Assembly: GCA_947501555.1 (NCBI GenBank)
Contig: CANMWG010000001.1
Span: 1,674,001-1,738,000 of the forward strand
Source: an uncultured Paracoccaceae bacterium
GTDB taxonomy: Bacteria > Pseudomonadota > Alphaproteobacteria > Rhodobacterales > Rhodobacteraceae
Reading direction: 5' to 3'
DNA: 64,000 nucleotides
Part shown: one piece after another, positions 27,298 through 36,235 of the stretch
How positions within the stretch are numbered: the stretch's first letter is position 1
Layout of the letters: each line of letters begins with the position of its first letter
The notes under the pieces: generated by a model
Told to the model about the DNA's origin: nothing
The model's input: only the letters and a program-made list of their open reading frames with translations
Databases searched by the model: none
Program-made: the position numbers and the translations under genes

Positions 27298-27549
27298 TTA
27301 TGCCTGACCGGTAAACTTCGCGATCAGCTCATTTATGTCCAGCCCAAGGCTGTCCAGCATGGACAGATCAAAGCCCTTTTCCTCAATAAAGCTTTTTGCA
27401 GCGTCAATATCGAGGTTTTCAAGCATAGACGCATCGATGCCCAATTCGCCCAGCTTTGCGGCAAAATCAAAGTCGCCTCCAAGCATGTCGGCGGCGTTGC
27501 CGTCGCCCAGCATACCGGAAACTTTGCCGACCAAATCACCTAAACCCAT
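27298..27549 (-). CDS. Small acidic hypothetical protein
   Basis: This 83-residue protein starts MGLGDLVGKVSGMLGDGNAA, with GGAGA 7 bp before the ATG at 27549. It is very rich in Asp, Leu and Gly, with repeated LGxLGID/LENLDID/LDSLGLD units suggestive of short amphipathic helices. No membrane segment or cysteine is present. I do not recognise a family. The upstream extension to 27585 lacks a better start. Confidence 0.65.
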   Translation of the reverse strand: MGLGDLVGKVSGMLGDGNAADMLGGDFDFAAKLGELGIDASMLENLDIDAAKSFIEEKGFDLSMLDSLGLDINELIAKFTGQA

Positions 27550-27614
27550 TTTTCCATCTCCTGACTGGAATTTCACTACAACCAAGAGGTGACGATATGG
27601 CGCGCAAAAGTCAC

Positions 27615-27628
27615 GGGGAAACTTCCCC
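27615..27628 (-). terminator. Possible terminator of the ubiK-like gene
   Basis: GGGGAA/TTCCCC arms (27615-27620 and 27623-27628) form a tight hairpin just downstream of the minus-strand stop at 27650. On that strand it is followed by GTGACTTTT. The short stem and short T-run make this tentative. Confidence 0.35.
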
Positions 27629-27649
27629 GATCCAAAGCAGAACGGTTAA

Positions 27650-27895
27650 TTACTTCTTTTTTGCTTCCAGTGCCGCGATGCGGGCGGCCAAGGCATCGTT
27701 CTCTTCCCGGGCCTTTTGGGCCATTGCGCGGACGGCATCAAATTCTTCACGGGTGACAAAATCACGATCAGCAAGCCAGCGATCCATCAGGGAGGACACA
27801 GCGGTTTGTGCCTCATCCTTGGCCCCTTGAGCCACGCCCATCGCGTTGGTCATCAACTGGCTGATATCATCAAAGATTTTGTTCTTCGTCTGCAT
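27650..27895 (-). CDS. UbiK-like accessory factor (BMFP/YqiC family)
   Basis: This 81-residue protein, MQTKNKIFDDISQLMTNAMG onward, has the membrane-fusogenic BMFP layout: an amphipathic N-terminal helix, then a coiled coil (TREEFDAVRAMAQKAREEND, AARIAALEAKKK). The E. coli relative UbiK assists the ubiquinone biosynthesis complex. The start at 27895 is the conserved Met. It is divergent from lgt, an arrangement I associate with Rhodobacterales. The exact role in this organism is inferred from the family. Confidence 0.82.
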   Translation of the reverse strand: MQTKNKIFDDISQLMTNAMGVAQGAKDEAQTAVSSLMDRWLADRDFVTREEFDAVRAMAQKAREENDALAARIAALEAKKK

Positions 27896-27999
27896 GGCAC
27901 TCTCCAATCAGGTTGATACATATATGGGACTAAGCAAGGGCTTGCACAACCCAACAAGGCTGGTTGACTTCGTCGCAGCCACAGACAAGGAATGGCGGC

Positions 28000-28908
28000 A
28001 TGTTTGGTGCCCTTCCCTTCCCCGATATCTCGCCTGAGATTTTTGCGATTGACGTCTTTGGCTTCAATCTGGCCCTGCGCTGGTATGCGCTGGCCTATAT
28101 CGTTGGCATCGGGATTGGTTGGCAAGTGATCAAGGCCGCCCTGCGCCGCCCGCATCTGTGGCGCAACGGCCCACCCCTGCAGATCGCGCAGTTGGAAGAC
28201 CTGCTGACCTATATCGTCATCGGGGTGATTGGTGGCGGACGGCTGGGCTATGTCTTCGTCTATAAACCAGCCGAGTTTCTGGCCAATCCCGTTGACATCA
28301 TTCGCATTTGGGATGGGGGGCTGTCGTTCCATGGCGGGTTCATCGGCGTTGTGATCGCCGTTTTTCTGTTCAGCCGTCGGCACAATATCCCCCTGCCCGA
28401 GCTGTCTGACATTATCGCTGTTTCTGCCACGCCTTCCATTCTCTTGGTGCGCTGCGCCAACTTCATCAACGCCGAATTATGGGGGCGGCCAACCGATCTG
28501 CCATGGGGCGTCAAGTTCCCGACGATGTGCCGCGATCCGATCCTGCAGAATTGCCCTGTCGAAGGGGCCTGGCACTACTACGGGTTTGAACCCGCCCGGC
28601 ACCCCAGCCAGTTATACGAGGCTGGGCTAGAAGGGCTTCTTCTAGGTCTCATTCTCTTCACATTGGCCTTCCGTTTTGGGGCGTTGATGAAGCCTTGGAT
28701 CCTCACAGCAGTCTTTTTCATCGGCTACGGGCTGGCGCGTTTTATGGTTGAATTCGTCCGCCAACCAGACGCGCAGTTTGTGACCGCAGGGAACGAACTT
28801 GGGCTGCGCCTGCATATCGACGGCTACGGTCTGACCATGGGGCAATTGCTAAGCCTGCCAATGATCATCGCCGGGATCACTGTGATCCTGATTGCGCGCC
28901 GCCGATGA
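28000..28908 (+). CDS. lgt: Prolipoprotein diacylglyceryl transferase
   Basis: This 302-residue inner-membrane enzyme attaches diacylglycerol to the lipobox cysteine of prolipoproteins. About seven membrane segments are visible. Signature stretches are VIGVIGGGRLGYVFVYKP, IWDGGLSFHGGFIGVVIA and the C-terminal HPSQLYEAGLEGLLLGLI. AAGG lies 8 bp before the ATG at 28000 (MFGALPFPD); an upstream TTG at 27964 is less likely. It overlaps the methyltransferase gene by 4 bp, starting the lgt-midA-pgeF operon. Confidence 0.95.
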   Translation: MFGALPFPDISPEIFAIDVFGFNLALRWYALAYIVGIGIGWQVIKAALRRPHLWRNGPPLQIAQLEDLLTYIVIGVIGGGRLGYVFVYKPAEFLANPVDIIRIWDGGLSFHGGFIGVVIAVFLFSRRHNIPLPELSDIIAVSATPSILLVRCANFINAELWGRPTDLPWGVKFPTMCRDPILQNCPVEGAWHYYGFEPARHPSQLYEAGLEGLLLGLILFTLAFRFGALMKPWILTAVFFIGYGLARFMVEFVRQPDAQFVTAGNELGLRLHIDGYGLTMGQLLSLPMIIAGITVILIARRR

Positions 28909-29963
28909 CGGCCTTGGGTGATCTGCTGATCGCCCGCATTGCGCGGACCGGGCCGATCAGCCTTGCGGACTATATGGGCGAATGCCTGATGCATCCGACA
29001 CACGGCTACTACGCCACCCGCGATCCTTTGGGGGTTGGGGGTGATTTCATCACCGCCCCTGAGATCAGCCAGATGTTTGGCGAATTGATTGGACTGGCGC
29101 TGGCGCAAAGCTGGTTAGATCAAGGGGCACCCAGCCCATGCACCTTGGCCGAGCTAGGCCCAGGGCGCGGCACGCTGATGGCCGACGCGTTGCGGGCCAC
29201 CGGGCAAGTCCCCGGCTTTCATGACGCGATCAATGTGCATTTTGTCGAAACATCACCCGTCTTGCGCGCCCGTCAGGCCGAAAAGGTGCCAAACGCCACT
29301 TGGCATGATCAGGTCAGTACGTTGCCAGATGGGCCGTTGCTGCTGATCGCGAATGAGTTCTTTGACGCACTCCCGGTCCGGCAATTTGTCCGAGACGGGG
29401 ATGGTTGGCGCGAACGGATGGTTGGCGTGACAGATGGGAAGCTGACGCTGGGACTTTCCGCCGCCGCACCGTTAGCCATGCTGGCACACCGGTTGGATGA
29501 CACCCAAGAGGGCGATTTGGTTGAACACTGCCCGACGCTGCCCGGTATTGTCGCGCAAATTGACCAGTGCATCGGGACCAATGGCGGAGCGGCTTTGATT
29601 GTCGACTACGGCGACTGGCAATCATTAGGCGATACATTGCAGGCACTTACAGGCCATGCGAAGACAGATCCATTCGCAAGCCCGGGCACTGCTGACCTCA
29701 CCGCACATGTCGACTTCGCCGCCATTGCAGCCAATGTCACCATGGCCAAATTTAGCAGGTTGACCACGCAGGGCCTATTTCTTGAACGGTTAGGGATCAC
29801 CGAACGGGCACAAGCACTGGCCCGGAATTTGACAGATACCGCGCTGCAGGCGCATATCAATGCACATCGGCGCTTGACCCATCCCACTGAAATGGGTGAG
29901 CTATTCAAAGTGTTTGGGATCATGCCCGCCACGGCAAACCCACCACCCGGATTGGAACCATGA
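28905..29963 (+). CDS. MidA/NDUFAF7-family SAM-dependent methyltransferase
   Basis: This 352-residue member of the family is represented in mitochondria by NDUFAF7, which methylates an arginine of complex I. Typical parts are SLADYMGECLMHPTHGYYAT, VGGDFITAPEISQMFGELIG, the SAM-binding ELGPGRGTLMADALRA and NEFFDALPVRQFV. The bacterial target is not established. It overlaps lgt and pgeF by 4 bp each, an order often seen in alphaproteobacteria. Confidence 0.9.
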   Translation: MTALGDLLIARIARTGPISLADYMGECLMHPTHGYYATRDPLGVGGDFITAPEISQMFGELIGLALAQSWLDQGAPSPCTLAELGPGRGTLMADALRATGQVPGFHDAINVHFVETSPVLRARQAEKVPNATWHDQVSTLPDGPLLLIANEFFDALPVRQFVRDGDGWRERMVGVTDGKLTLGLSAAAPLAMLAHRLDDTQEGDLVEHCPTLPGIVAQIDQCIGTNGGAALIVDYGDWQSLGDTLQALTGHAKTDPFASPGTADLTAHVDFAAIAANVTMAKFSRLTTQGLFLERLGITERAQALARNLTDTALQAHINAHRRLTHPTEMGELFKVFGIMPATANPPPGLEP

Positions 29964-30715
29964 CACTTGAAGCGATCACGCACCCTGCCTTGCAAGGCAC
30001 CGAACACGGGTTCTTCACCCGTAAGGGCGGTGCGTCATCTGGGGTCTTCGCTGGGCTGAATTGCGGGTTTGGCAGCTCGGATCAACAAGACATTGTCGGG
30101 ATCAATAGGGAACGGGTGGCTGAAGCGCTCAAAGTGCCAAACGACCGTCTTGTTGGGGTGCATCAGATCCACTCGGCGACGGTGGTGCCTGTCATGGATT
30201 CACTGCACTATCACCCCAAAGCAGACGGGCTGGTCACGGCCACGCCCGGGGTGGCTTTGTCGATCCTAACGGCGGATTGCCAACCGGTGCTCTTTGCAGA
30301 CCAAAAAGCTGGGGTGATCGGGGCGGCACATGCGGGTTGGAAAGGCGCGTTGCATGGGGTGTTGGAAGAAACTGTACAGCAAATGGAAGCACTTGGCGCG
30401 GCACGGGCAAACATCACGGCAGTGATCGGCCCGTCAATCAGCCAACGGAACTACGAAGTCGGTCCTGAATTCCGGGCGCAGTTTCTAGAGGTCGATTCCC
30501 GGCACAGACGGTTCTTTGCAGCAGGGAAAGACGGCAGGTTCCAGTTCGACCTGCCAGCCTTCGGGACATCTCGACTGCAGGCCTTCGGAGTAGGCAAAGT
30601 CAACTGGACGCGGCACTGCACCTATGCGGATGCTAAACGATTCTACAGCTACCGACGATCCGTGCATAAGAACGAGGCAGATTACGGACGGTTGATCTCG
30701 GCAATTCGACTTTAA
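29960..30715 (+). CDS. pgeF: Peptidoglycan editing factor PgeF (YfiH/laccase-domain family)
   Basis: This 251-residue protein is of the copper/zinc-binding YfiH family. In E. coli PgeF limits misincorporation of L-serine in place of L-alanine in peptidoglycan. Metal and active-site motifs are VHQIHSATVV, LTADCQPVLFAD, AHAGWKGALHGVLEE and RHCTYADAKRFYSYRR. Homologues are also described as polyphenol oxidases or purine nucleosidases, so naming follows current usage. It is the last gene of the lgt operon. Confidence 0.9.
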   Translation: MTLEAITHPALQGTEHGFFTRKGGASSGVFAGLNCGFGSSDQQDIVGINRERVAEALKVPNDRLVGVHQIHSATVVPVMDSLHYHPKADGLVTATPGVALSILTADCQPVLFADQKAGVIGAAHAGWKGALHGVLEETVQQMEALGAARANITAVIGPSISQRNYEVGPEFRAQFLEVDSRHRRFFAAGKDGRFQFDLPAFGTSRLQAFGVGKVNWTRHCTYADAKRFYSYRRSVHKNEADYGRLISAIRL

Positions 30716-30953
30716 AATGGGCGGTAATAAGGCAAGACAGGGTCGAGAGCACGATCTGTTAAACTCCAGTTCATCCCCACGTCTGAAATTTTGGTCTAAA
30801 AACCAATCTTTTTCAGTTCGTTAACCGGATTTTGGGCGTTTTTTGACCAAGGAAGCGAGTTGTCTACAGAGCGTCAAACTGTCGCCAGTTTGATTGACGA
30901 AACTGATACTAAGGGTGGCTGGAAACACACGCCGAGTAACGAAGAGGTATCAC

Positions 30954-31115
30954 ATGAAAAGCCGTTGGCAAAAATCGCTCGAAGCGGCCGTCGCAGCATA
31001 TGACACACCAATGCCATGGGAGCGCGGGGATATACGCAAAGCCATGATCATACGCAGGAAAGAACGGGCAGAACAGGTGCGCGAATCCGAAAAAACCGAC
31101 ATGCGCCGCGCCTAA
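30954..31115 (+). CDS. Small conserved hypothetical protein
   Basis: This 53-residue, strongly basic protein (MKSRWQKSLEAAVAAYDTPM) has an AGAGG ribosome site 7 bp upstream of the ATG. It is predicted almost wholly helical, with an Arg/Lys/Glu-rich second half (RRKERAEQVRESEKTDMRR). I have an impression that similar small proteins occur in roseobacters, but no function is known to me. The 238-bp gap before it holds no other gene. Confidence 0.6.
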   Translation: MKSRWQKSLEAAVAAYDTPMPWERGDIRKAMIIRRKERAEQVRESEKTDMRRA

Positions 31116-31281
31116 GTCCAAGCTAGGAAGGCAAGGGCACCACTCACGACTTAGCGACCGCCATGACAACCTGGCGTACGACATAACGATCAAGTCCCGT
31201 TCTCAAAGGGATGTTAACACCTCATTTCGATTGCTGGCGTTCGGGCAGGCAAATGATTTGAACTCATAGGCTGGCAATCTA

Positions 31282-32079
31282 ATGGACAATACTCCGATTT
31301 CTGCCGCAATGCGTGCGATAAGTGATGATCTTCAAGGTAACAAACGCCCCAAGACCAAGGTGCAACACAAAATGGTAGCGCGCGCGCCCGTGCGTTCGCG
31401 CAAGTACGAAGTAACGTATCTGTCACGCGACGAACAAATCACAGAATTCTCCCGGCATGGGCCGGCCATTGCATCCTTCGAGGATGCCTTTGGCGCTTTG
31501 GGTCACGGGGCAATCGTGCAAACCAAAGCGGGCCCGATGGCCGTAGAAGACCTTTTACCGGGTGATGACGTTCGGCTTGCCAATGGACAACATGAAACGC
31601 TGATTTGGCGCGGTGCGATCACACTCAGTCCAGCAGACCACGACGCGAACCCAGAACATGGCAGCCTGACCCGGCTCACAGCGGACTCTTTAGGTCTGAA
31701 CCGTCCGGCACCCGATTTGATCTTGGGGCCAACGGCCCGCCTTTTGCACCGGGCGCCGGGTGTGCGCACGTTGACCGGACAGGGGTCCGCCTTTCTGCCT
31801 GTACGTGATTTTGTTGATGGAACAAACATCATCGCGATCCGGCCAGTATCGCAGGTCAAAGTTTATCAGCTGGGTTTTGAACGGCACCACAGCCTCAGCG
31901 TGAATGGCATTGAAATTGAAAGTCTACACCCTGGATCGGCCTTCAGCTTGGGTTTGCGCGGCGACATGCTGGCACAATATCTGGCCTTGTTTCCTCACAA
32001 GACTAATCTGGAAGACTTCGGTGATATGAAAAGCCCACGACTGCGGTTGCGCGACCTGGAAATCCTGGACGGGGGTTAA
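31282..32079 (+). CDS. Hint (hedgehog/intein) domain protein
   Basis: This 265-residue protein has a Hint domain from about residue 70: GAIVQTKAGPMAVEDLLPGD, a central ETLIWRGAI, then the hedgehog-like C-terminal half VYQLGFERHHSLSVNGIEIE. Hint-domain proteins of this type are common in roseobacters, and their role is unknown. The position where an autoprocessing intein has its first Cys appears to be Ala here (ALGHGAIV), so classical self-cleavage is doubtful. No signal peptide is visible; the N-terminus is basic. It is convergent with the MATE gene, 7 bp apart. Confidence 0.82.
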   Translation: MDNTPISAAMRAISDDLQGNKRPKTKVQHKMVARAPVRSRKYEVTYLSRDEQITEFSRHGPAIASFEDAFGALGHGAIVQTKAGPMAVEDLLPGDDVRLANGQHETLIWRGAITLSPADHDANPEHGSLTRLTADSLGLNRPAPDLILGPTARLLHRAPGVRTLTGQGSAFLPVRDFVDGTNIIAIRPVSQVKVYQLGFERHHSLSVNGIEIESLHPGSAFSLGLRGDMLAQYLALFPHKTNLEDFGDMKSPRLRLRDLEILDGG

Positions 32080-32086
32080 GACGGCG

Positions 32087-33442
32087 CTACGTCTCGATCC
32101 GGACTGAGCGGCCCCAAAACCGCCAGGACAAGAGCACCGCAGCCAGTGCAAGGCCGAGCACCAAACCCAGCCAGAGCCCTACCCCGCCAAAGCCCAGCGG
32201 AAAGCCCAGCACATAGCTGATTGGCAGGCCGACGACCCAGTAGCTGAACGTGGCCACCAGCATGGGCACGGTGGTGTCCTGCACCCCGCGCAAAAGGCCA
32301 AGCGCCATGACCTGCAAGCCATCGACCAGTTGAAAAAGTGCAGCAACAATAATGAGGCTGACACCAACACCAAGCAAAGCGGTACGGTCAGGCTCGGCTG
32401 GGTCAATGAACAATGACACAAGCGCCTCTGGGAACAGCACAAACAAGGCTGAAGTAAGCAACGCAAAGATGGACGACATGACAATGGCGGTTATGCCACC
32501 ACGCCGCAGCGAAGGTTCATCCTTGCGCCCCAAGGCACGGCCCGCACGGACTGTGGCGGCCTGCGAAAACCCGATATGAACCATAAAGGTCAGCCCCGCC
32601 AGTTGGATCGCAATCCCATGTGCGGCCAAGGCAATCGGACCGATCCAGCCCATCATCACGGCGGATGCACTAAACATGCCACCCTCCGCCAATGACGTCA
32701 GGCCGATCGGTAAACCGATGCGAAACACGCGGCCCATGACTTCGGTATCGCTGCGCCATATGTTGCGAAACAGCTGAAACTGCGGCAGGCGACGCAGGGT
32801 GTAAATCAGGAGGACCAAGACGGTGGCAATCGTCACGGTCAGTGATGCAATGGCAGCACCTCTGATCCCCATCTCAGGCGCGCCCCAATTTCCGAAAATA
32901 AGCGCGTAGTTGATAAAGGGGTTCAGGACGGCAGCACCAATAGTCGACCACAGGATAATTGTTGTATGTTCCAGCGCGGCCAAAAACGATTTCATGACCA
33001 TCACAATCAATGCGGGGACCATTTGCCAGATGACAATCTGCAAATAAACATGCGCCAACGCAGCGACCGCAGGGTCTTGGCCTATAGCAACCAATATCTG
33101 CTCGGCCCAAAAGTAGGGCACGGTGACAATGGCCCCGTAGAAAACGGATAACCAAAGGCCCATACGGGTCACACGGCGCACCTGCACGTCGTCGTTTTCT
33201 TCTGCGGCGGCCGCAACCAATGGGGTGACGGCTTGGCCAAATCCAACACCAACAATGAAGGTGATAAAGAACATCGTGCCTGCGATTGTGGATGCAGCCA
33301 AGGCCGTCACATCATACCACCCCAGCATGATCGTATCTGTGATATGGATCGCAAATTGCGCCAGATTGCTGAGAATCAGCGGCATACCCAGCGTCCAAAT
33401 CGCGCGGGCGTGTTCATTATATGTCTGCGCGACGGGGGTCAT
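32087..33442 (-). CDS. MATE family efflux transporter
   Basis: This 451-residue multidrug and toxic compound extrusion protein has about twelve membrane helices in two halves. The first begins LGMPLILSNLAQFAIHITDT, and the second contains GLPIGLTSLAEGGMFSASAV. NorM-like members export cations with sodium or proton exchange. The ATG at 33442 (MTPVAQTY) removes a non-hydrophobic leader present in the longer frame. It is divergent from the DUF2461 gene. The substrate is unknown. Confidence 0.9.
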   Translation of the reverse strand: MTPVAQTYNEHARAIWTLGMPLILSNLAQFAIHITDTIMLGWYDVTALAASTIAGTMFFITFIVGVGFGQAVTPLVAAAAEENDDVQVRRVTRMGLWLSVFYGAIVTVPYFWAEQILVAIGQDPAVAALAHVYLQIVIWQMVPALIVMVMKSFLAALEHTTIILWSTIGAAVLNPFINYALIFGNWGAPEMGIRGAAIASLTVTIATVLVLLIYTLRRLPQFQLFRNIWRSDTEVMGRVFRIGLPIGLTSLAEGGMFSASAVMMGWIGPIALAAHGIAIQLAGLTFMVHIGFSQAATVRAGRALGRKDEPSLRRGGITAIVMSSIFALLTSALFVLFPEALVSLFIDPAEPDRTALLGVGVSLIIVAALFQLVDGLQVMALGLLRGVQDTTVPMLVATFSYWVVGLPISYVLGFPLGFGGVGLWLGLVLGLALAAVLLSWRFWGRSVRIET

Positions 33443-33530
33443 TGGCAAAGGCTTAGGCCGGAAAGCGGGTCGGCGTCCATAGACATTACGACAGGGCTCG
33501 TGGCAAGTTCGATACAGCAAAGGGGGTGCC

Positions 33531-34178
33531 ATGTCAGACTACACAACTTTGGTAAGCGATGCGGAAGCCTTTTACGGCGACCTAGCGGTCAACAACACCA
33601 AAGCCTGGTGGCAGGAAAACAAGGGAACCTACGACACAAAGCTCAAAGCGCCCGCCTTGGCACTGCTGGAAGAGATCAGCGCACCCTTGGCCACGCTGAG
33701 CGATTTGCCCGTGACCCCCAAACTGTTCCGTCCGCACCGCGATGTACGTTTTTCAAAGGACAAAACCCCCTACAACACCCATCTGCATATGATGTGGACG
33801 CTGCGCAGCGAAGCCCCACAAAACCCGGTTTTCTTCTTTGGGATCGGCCGGGATTACGTGACCACTGGCGCAGGCATCATGGGCTTTGACAAACCGGTGC
33901 TGCTTAACTGGCGGCAAATGGTTGATCTGGACACCGATCGGATCGTCGGGGTGACCAATGACCTTGCCGCGCAAGGCTTCAAACTGCGCGAACCGGCCCT
34001 GAAACGCGTACCTTCGCCTTATGACAAAGACCATCGTGCCGCTGAATTGCTCCGGATGAAGGGCATGGTGGCCAGCCGTGATGTGGCAGGAGACGGGCCG
34101 CTACCGGCACAGATCATGGGCGGGTTTGAAGCACTTTGGCCATTGAACGCCCTTCTGATTTCAATTGCCGAAGCCTAA
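33531..34178 (+). CDS. DUF2461 / TIGR02453 family protein
   Basis: This 215-residue soluble protein has family landmarks NNTKAWWQENKGTYDTKLKA, LFRPHRDVRFSKDKTPYNTH and FFFGIGRDYVTTGAGIMGFD. The family is widespread and has no established biochemical role. No signal peptide or membrane helix is seen. A palindromic repeat related to that at 6111 follows 10 bp after its stop. Family assignment is solid. Confidence 0.87.
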   Translation: MSDYTTLVSDAEAFYGDLAVNNTKAWWQENKGTYDTKLKAPALALLEEISAPLATLSDLPVTPKLFRPHRDVRFSKDKTPYNTHLHMMWTLRSEAPQNPVFFFGIGRDYVTTGAGIMGFDKPVLLNWRQMVDLDTDRIVGVTNDLAAQGFKLREPALKRVPSPYDKDHRAAELLRMKGMVASRDVAGDGPLPAQIMGGFEALWPLNALLISIAEA

Positions 34179-34187
34179 TCAATGGGG

Positions 34188-34205
34188 GATGGGTCAAGAC
34201 CCATC
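34188..34205. repeat. Palindromic repeat related to the 6111 copy
   Basis: GATGGGTC and GACCCATC arms flank AA, and the right side continues TTACG as in the 26-bp palindrome at 6111-6136. It lies between two convergent stops and may act as a bidirectional terminator. Confidence 0.6.
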
Positions 34206-35831
34206 TTACGAGGCTTTGCTCGGGTTTTCGCGCTCCAGCCAACCTTGGTAATGTACCATCAATGCCCTTGTGAATGGGGCTCTGAGCGCCACATCGAAGT
34301 GAAACCGTCCTTCTTTGGCATATTCCCGCGCTTCACTTTGCGGCAGCAAAATGCGCGGCAGGCGCACTGGCCCCAAACGCCCTGACAGCACCGGAAAATG
34401 CAGCTGCCCCTCCCCGACATGCAGTCCAAGCACAAAGGTAAATGGGCCAAACTGTTCAGTCATCTGCCCCTGGTCTTGCTGCAAGAAAGACCGAAACGCG
34501 GCGCGGCCAAACTGACGTTTCCACAATTCACCACCCCTTTGCGGGGTCATGGTCACGGTCACCGGCACAGCCTGTGCAGCTGGTGGAAACCGAAACAATG
34601 CCGCAAGCCCACGCGCCCAAAGTGTGCCGCCCCGGGTCACCCGCGCCTGCCCCGCCCAGCGCCTTGGTCCATAGACATGGTGCGCCTCTTGCACCTCAAC
34701 CGGCAATTGTACGAAATCATCGCCCAACTGACGTACGAACAAGGGCACTACTGGCGCCTCCTGGGTCTCAAAGGTAACCGCCAGATCCGTCATCCCTGCC
34801 TGCACCGAAGGGAGTGACACCTCTGACACGGCAGGCCGTGCACCCGGAGCAATCGCCGCTGCATCACGCAAAATCACACGCGATGCCACTGCGGGAATAA
34901 AGGGCCCCTCGCCCGCTGTCGCAACCAGTCGCCAATCCTTGCGCTGCCAACCAGCGGGGCCATACCCAATGACGGCTACTGTCATCCCGCCTTCGTCGGT
35001 GCCAAAGGGCCAAAGCAACTTGGCGAGCACCACCATAAGACTGACAAACCATGCGGCGATCCCAAACCGCAATGAACCACGCAGCAACGACAGCGCCGCC
35101 AGCCCGTGGTTCATCACACCAAGCTCCAAACCAGCCCGGAAAAACACGGTGCGCGCGCCAAAGAACGGACCAAACAACCGATGGTCCGGCACCTCTATCA
35201 TCCAGCCCCTGCGCACAATTCCTTGCCCAAGATCAAAGCGATCAGGGGCAGACCAACTGCGCACCGACCGTTCCACACCGTCCATGAGAACCGGAAAGGG
35301 TCTCCCATTTTGATGCAAGATGCTCGCCACCACCGCCCGACCGCGGGGGGCCCGATTGCCCGGAAGAATAGCCGTGTCGATCATATCGATCTCGGTCATA
35401 TCAGCAGCCAAAGCCGCCACCGCCGCTGAAGAAATCGCGGGCACGCTGGATGCACCAGACAGCACAAAGACACCGGCCTTTTTGGCAGCGCCATCCAAAA
35501 CGCCAATCCCGGCGCAAAAGGCCGGATCATCCGCCAAATCAAGATAGTTGACCCCATGGGTGATACAGGCCCTGGCCAGTGTGTAAGGGTCGCCACCATA
35601 GGCATGAAACGGGCCCGCCGCATCCACAACCGCATCAGGCGAAAGCGCCCAAAGGGGGGCAAGGTCACCCGACCGGTCAATCGCCAAAGCAGATGCTCCA
35701 ACTTCATCGGCCAAAGCCTGCGCCTTCTGGGCAGCGCGACCAGCCACAACCACATCCTGCCCATCCCGGACCAACAAGCGAACCAGCCGCTTCCCGAACA
35801 CGCCATACCCACCCAGCACGACGATCTTCAT
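34206..35831 (-). CDS. Saccharopine dehydrogenase-like protein with C-terminal DUF4166
   Basis: This 541-residue protein has three parts. An NAD(P)-binding N-terminus (KIVVLGGYGVFGKRLVRLLV, VVDAAGPFHAYGGDPYTLAR) resembles saccharopine dehydrogenase. A hydrophobic segment near residue 265 (WFVSLMVVLAKLLWPFG) may anchor it. The C-terminal ~170 residues fit DUF4166 (PLFVRQLGDDFVQLPVEVQE). The reaction is unknown. It is the last of four genes overlapping by 4 bp each: epimerase, Fe/2OG oxygenase, DCC protein, and this one. Confidence 0.8.
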   Translation of the reverse strand: MKIVVLGGYGVFGKRLVRLLVRDGQDVVVAGRAAQKAQALADEVGASALAIDRSGDLAPLWALSPDAVVDAAGPFHAYGGDPYTLARACITHGVNYLDLADDPAFCAGIGVLDGAAKKAGVFVLSGASSVPAISSAAVAALAADMTEIDMIDTAILPGNRAPRGRAVVASILHQNGRPFPVLMDGVERSVRSWSAPDRFDLGQGIVRRGWMIEVPDHRLFGPFFGARTVFFRAGLELGVMNHGLAALSLLRGSLRFGIAAWFVSLMVVLAKLLWPFGTDEGGMTVAVIGYGPAGWQRKDWRLVATAGEGPFIPAVASRVILRDAAAIAPGARPAVSEVSLPSVQAGMTDLAVTFETQEAPVVPLFVRQLGDDFVQLPVEVQEAHHVYGPRRWAGQARVTRGGTLWARGLAALFRFPPAAQAVPVTVTMTPQRGGELWKRQFGRAAFRSFLQQDQGQMTEQFGPFTFVLGLHVGEGQLHFPVLSGRLGPVRLPRILLPQSEAREYAKEGRFHFDVALRAPFTRALMVHYQGWLERENPSKAS

Positions 35832-36235
35832 GACAGCAACCGGGCGCGGAACGCCGGATCAGGCAGCGCGCACATATCCCCGCGGCCAAACATGGCATAG
35901 CGGTTCCGGGCCATGCGGGCATAAAGCCAATTGCGCAACGGTCGGGGGATCATCCACAAGATCAGACACAACCGACCAATCCCACCCGAACGCGCGCCCA
36001 CCCGGATCACCGCATCAAAATCACGCCAAACCCTACCTTCTTCGATAAACAACCAACTCTCGGGGTCCAGCGGATCAAGGCCATGTGCGACCATCAAGGC
36101 GGCACCGGTTTCGGATTGGATCGGCGCAATCTTGATTTGCCCCGATTTATCCATCCGGTGGATCATCCGCGCGCCCCAACTGCACAGGGCGCATGTGGCA
36201 TCCATTACAGCGATCGGGTGGTTTATCGCTGTCAA
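35828..36235 (-). CDS. DCC family thiol-disulfide oxidoreductase-like protein (DUF393)
   Basis: This 135-residue protein has the DCC signature at the N-terminus: VMDATCALCSWGARMIHRMD, where a CxxC pair follows a conserved Asp. The family is predicted to have a thioredoxin-like fold and redox role, with no defined partner. The LCLILWMIPRPLRNWLYA region is conserved in the family. It overlaps the genes on both sides by 4 bp, so it belongs to the same transcript as the saccharopine-like protein and the oxygenase. Confidence 0.85.
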   Translation of the reverse strand: MTAINHPIAVMDATCALCSWGARMIHRMDKSGQIKIAPIQSETGAALMVAHGLDPLDPESWLFIEEGRVWRDFDAVIRVGARSGGIGRLCLILWMIPRPLRNWLYARMARNRYAMFGRGDMCALPDPAFRARLLS

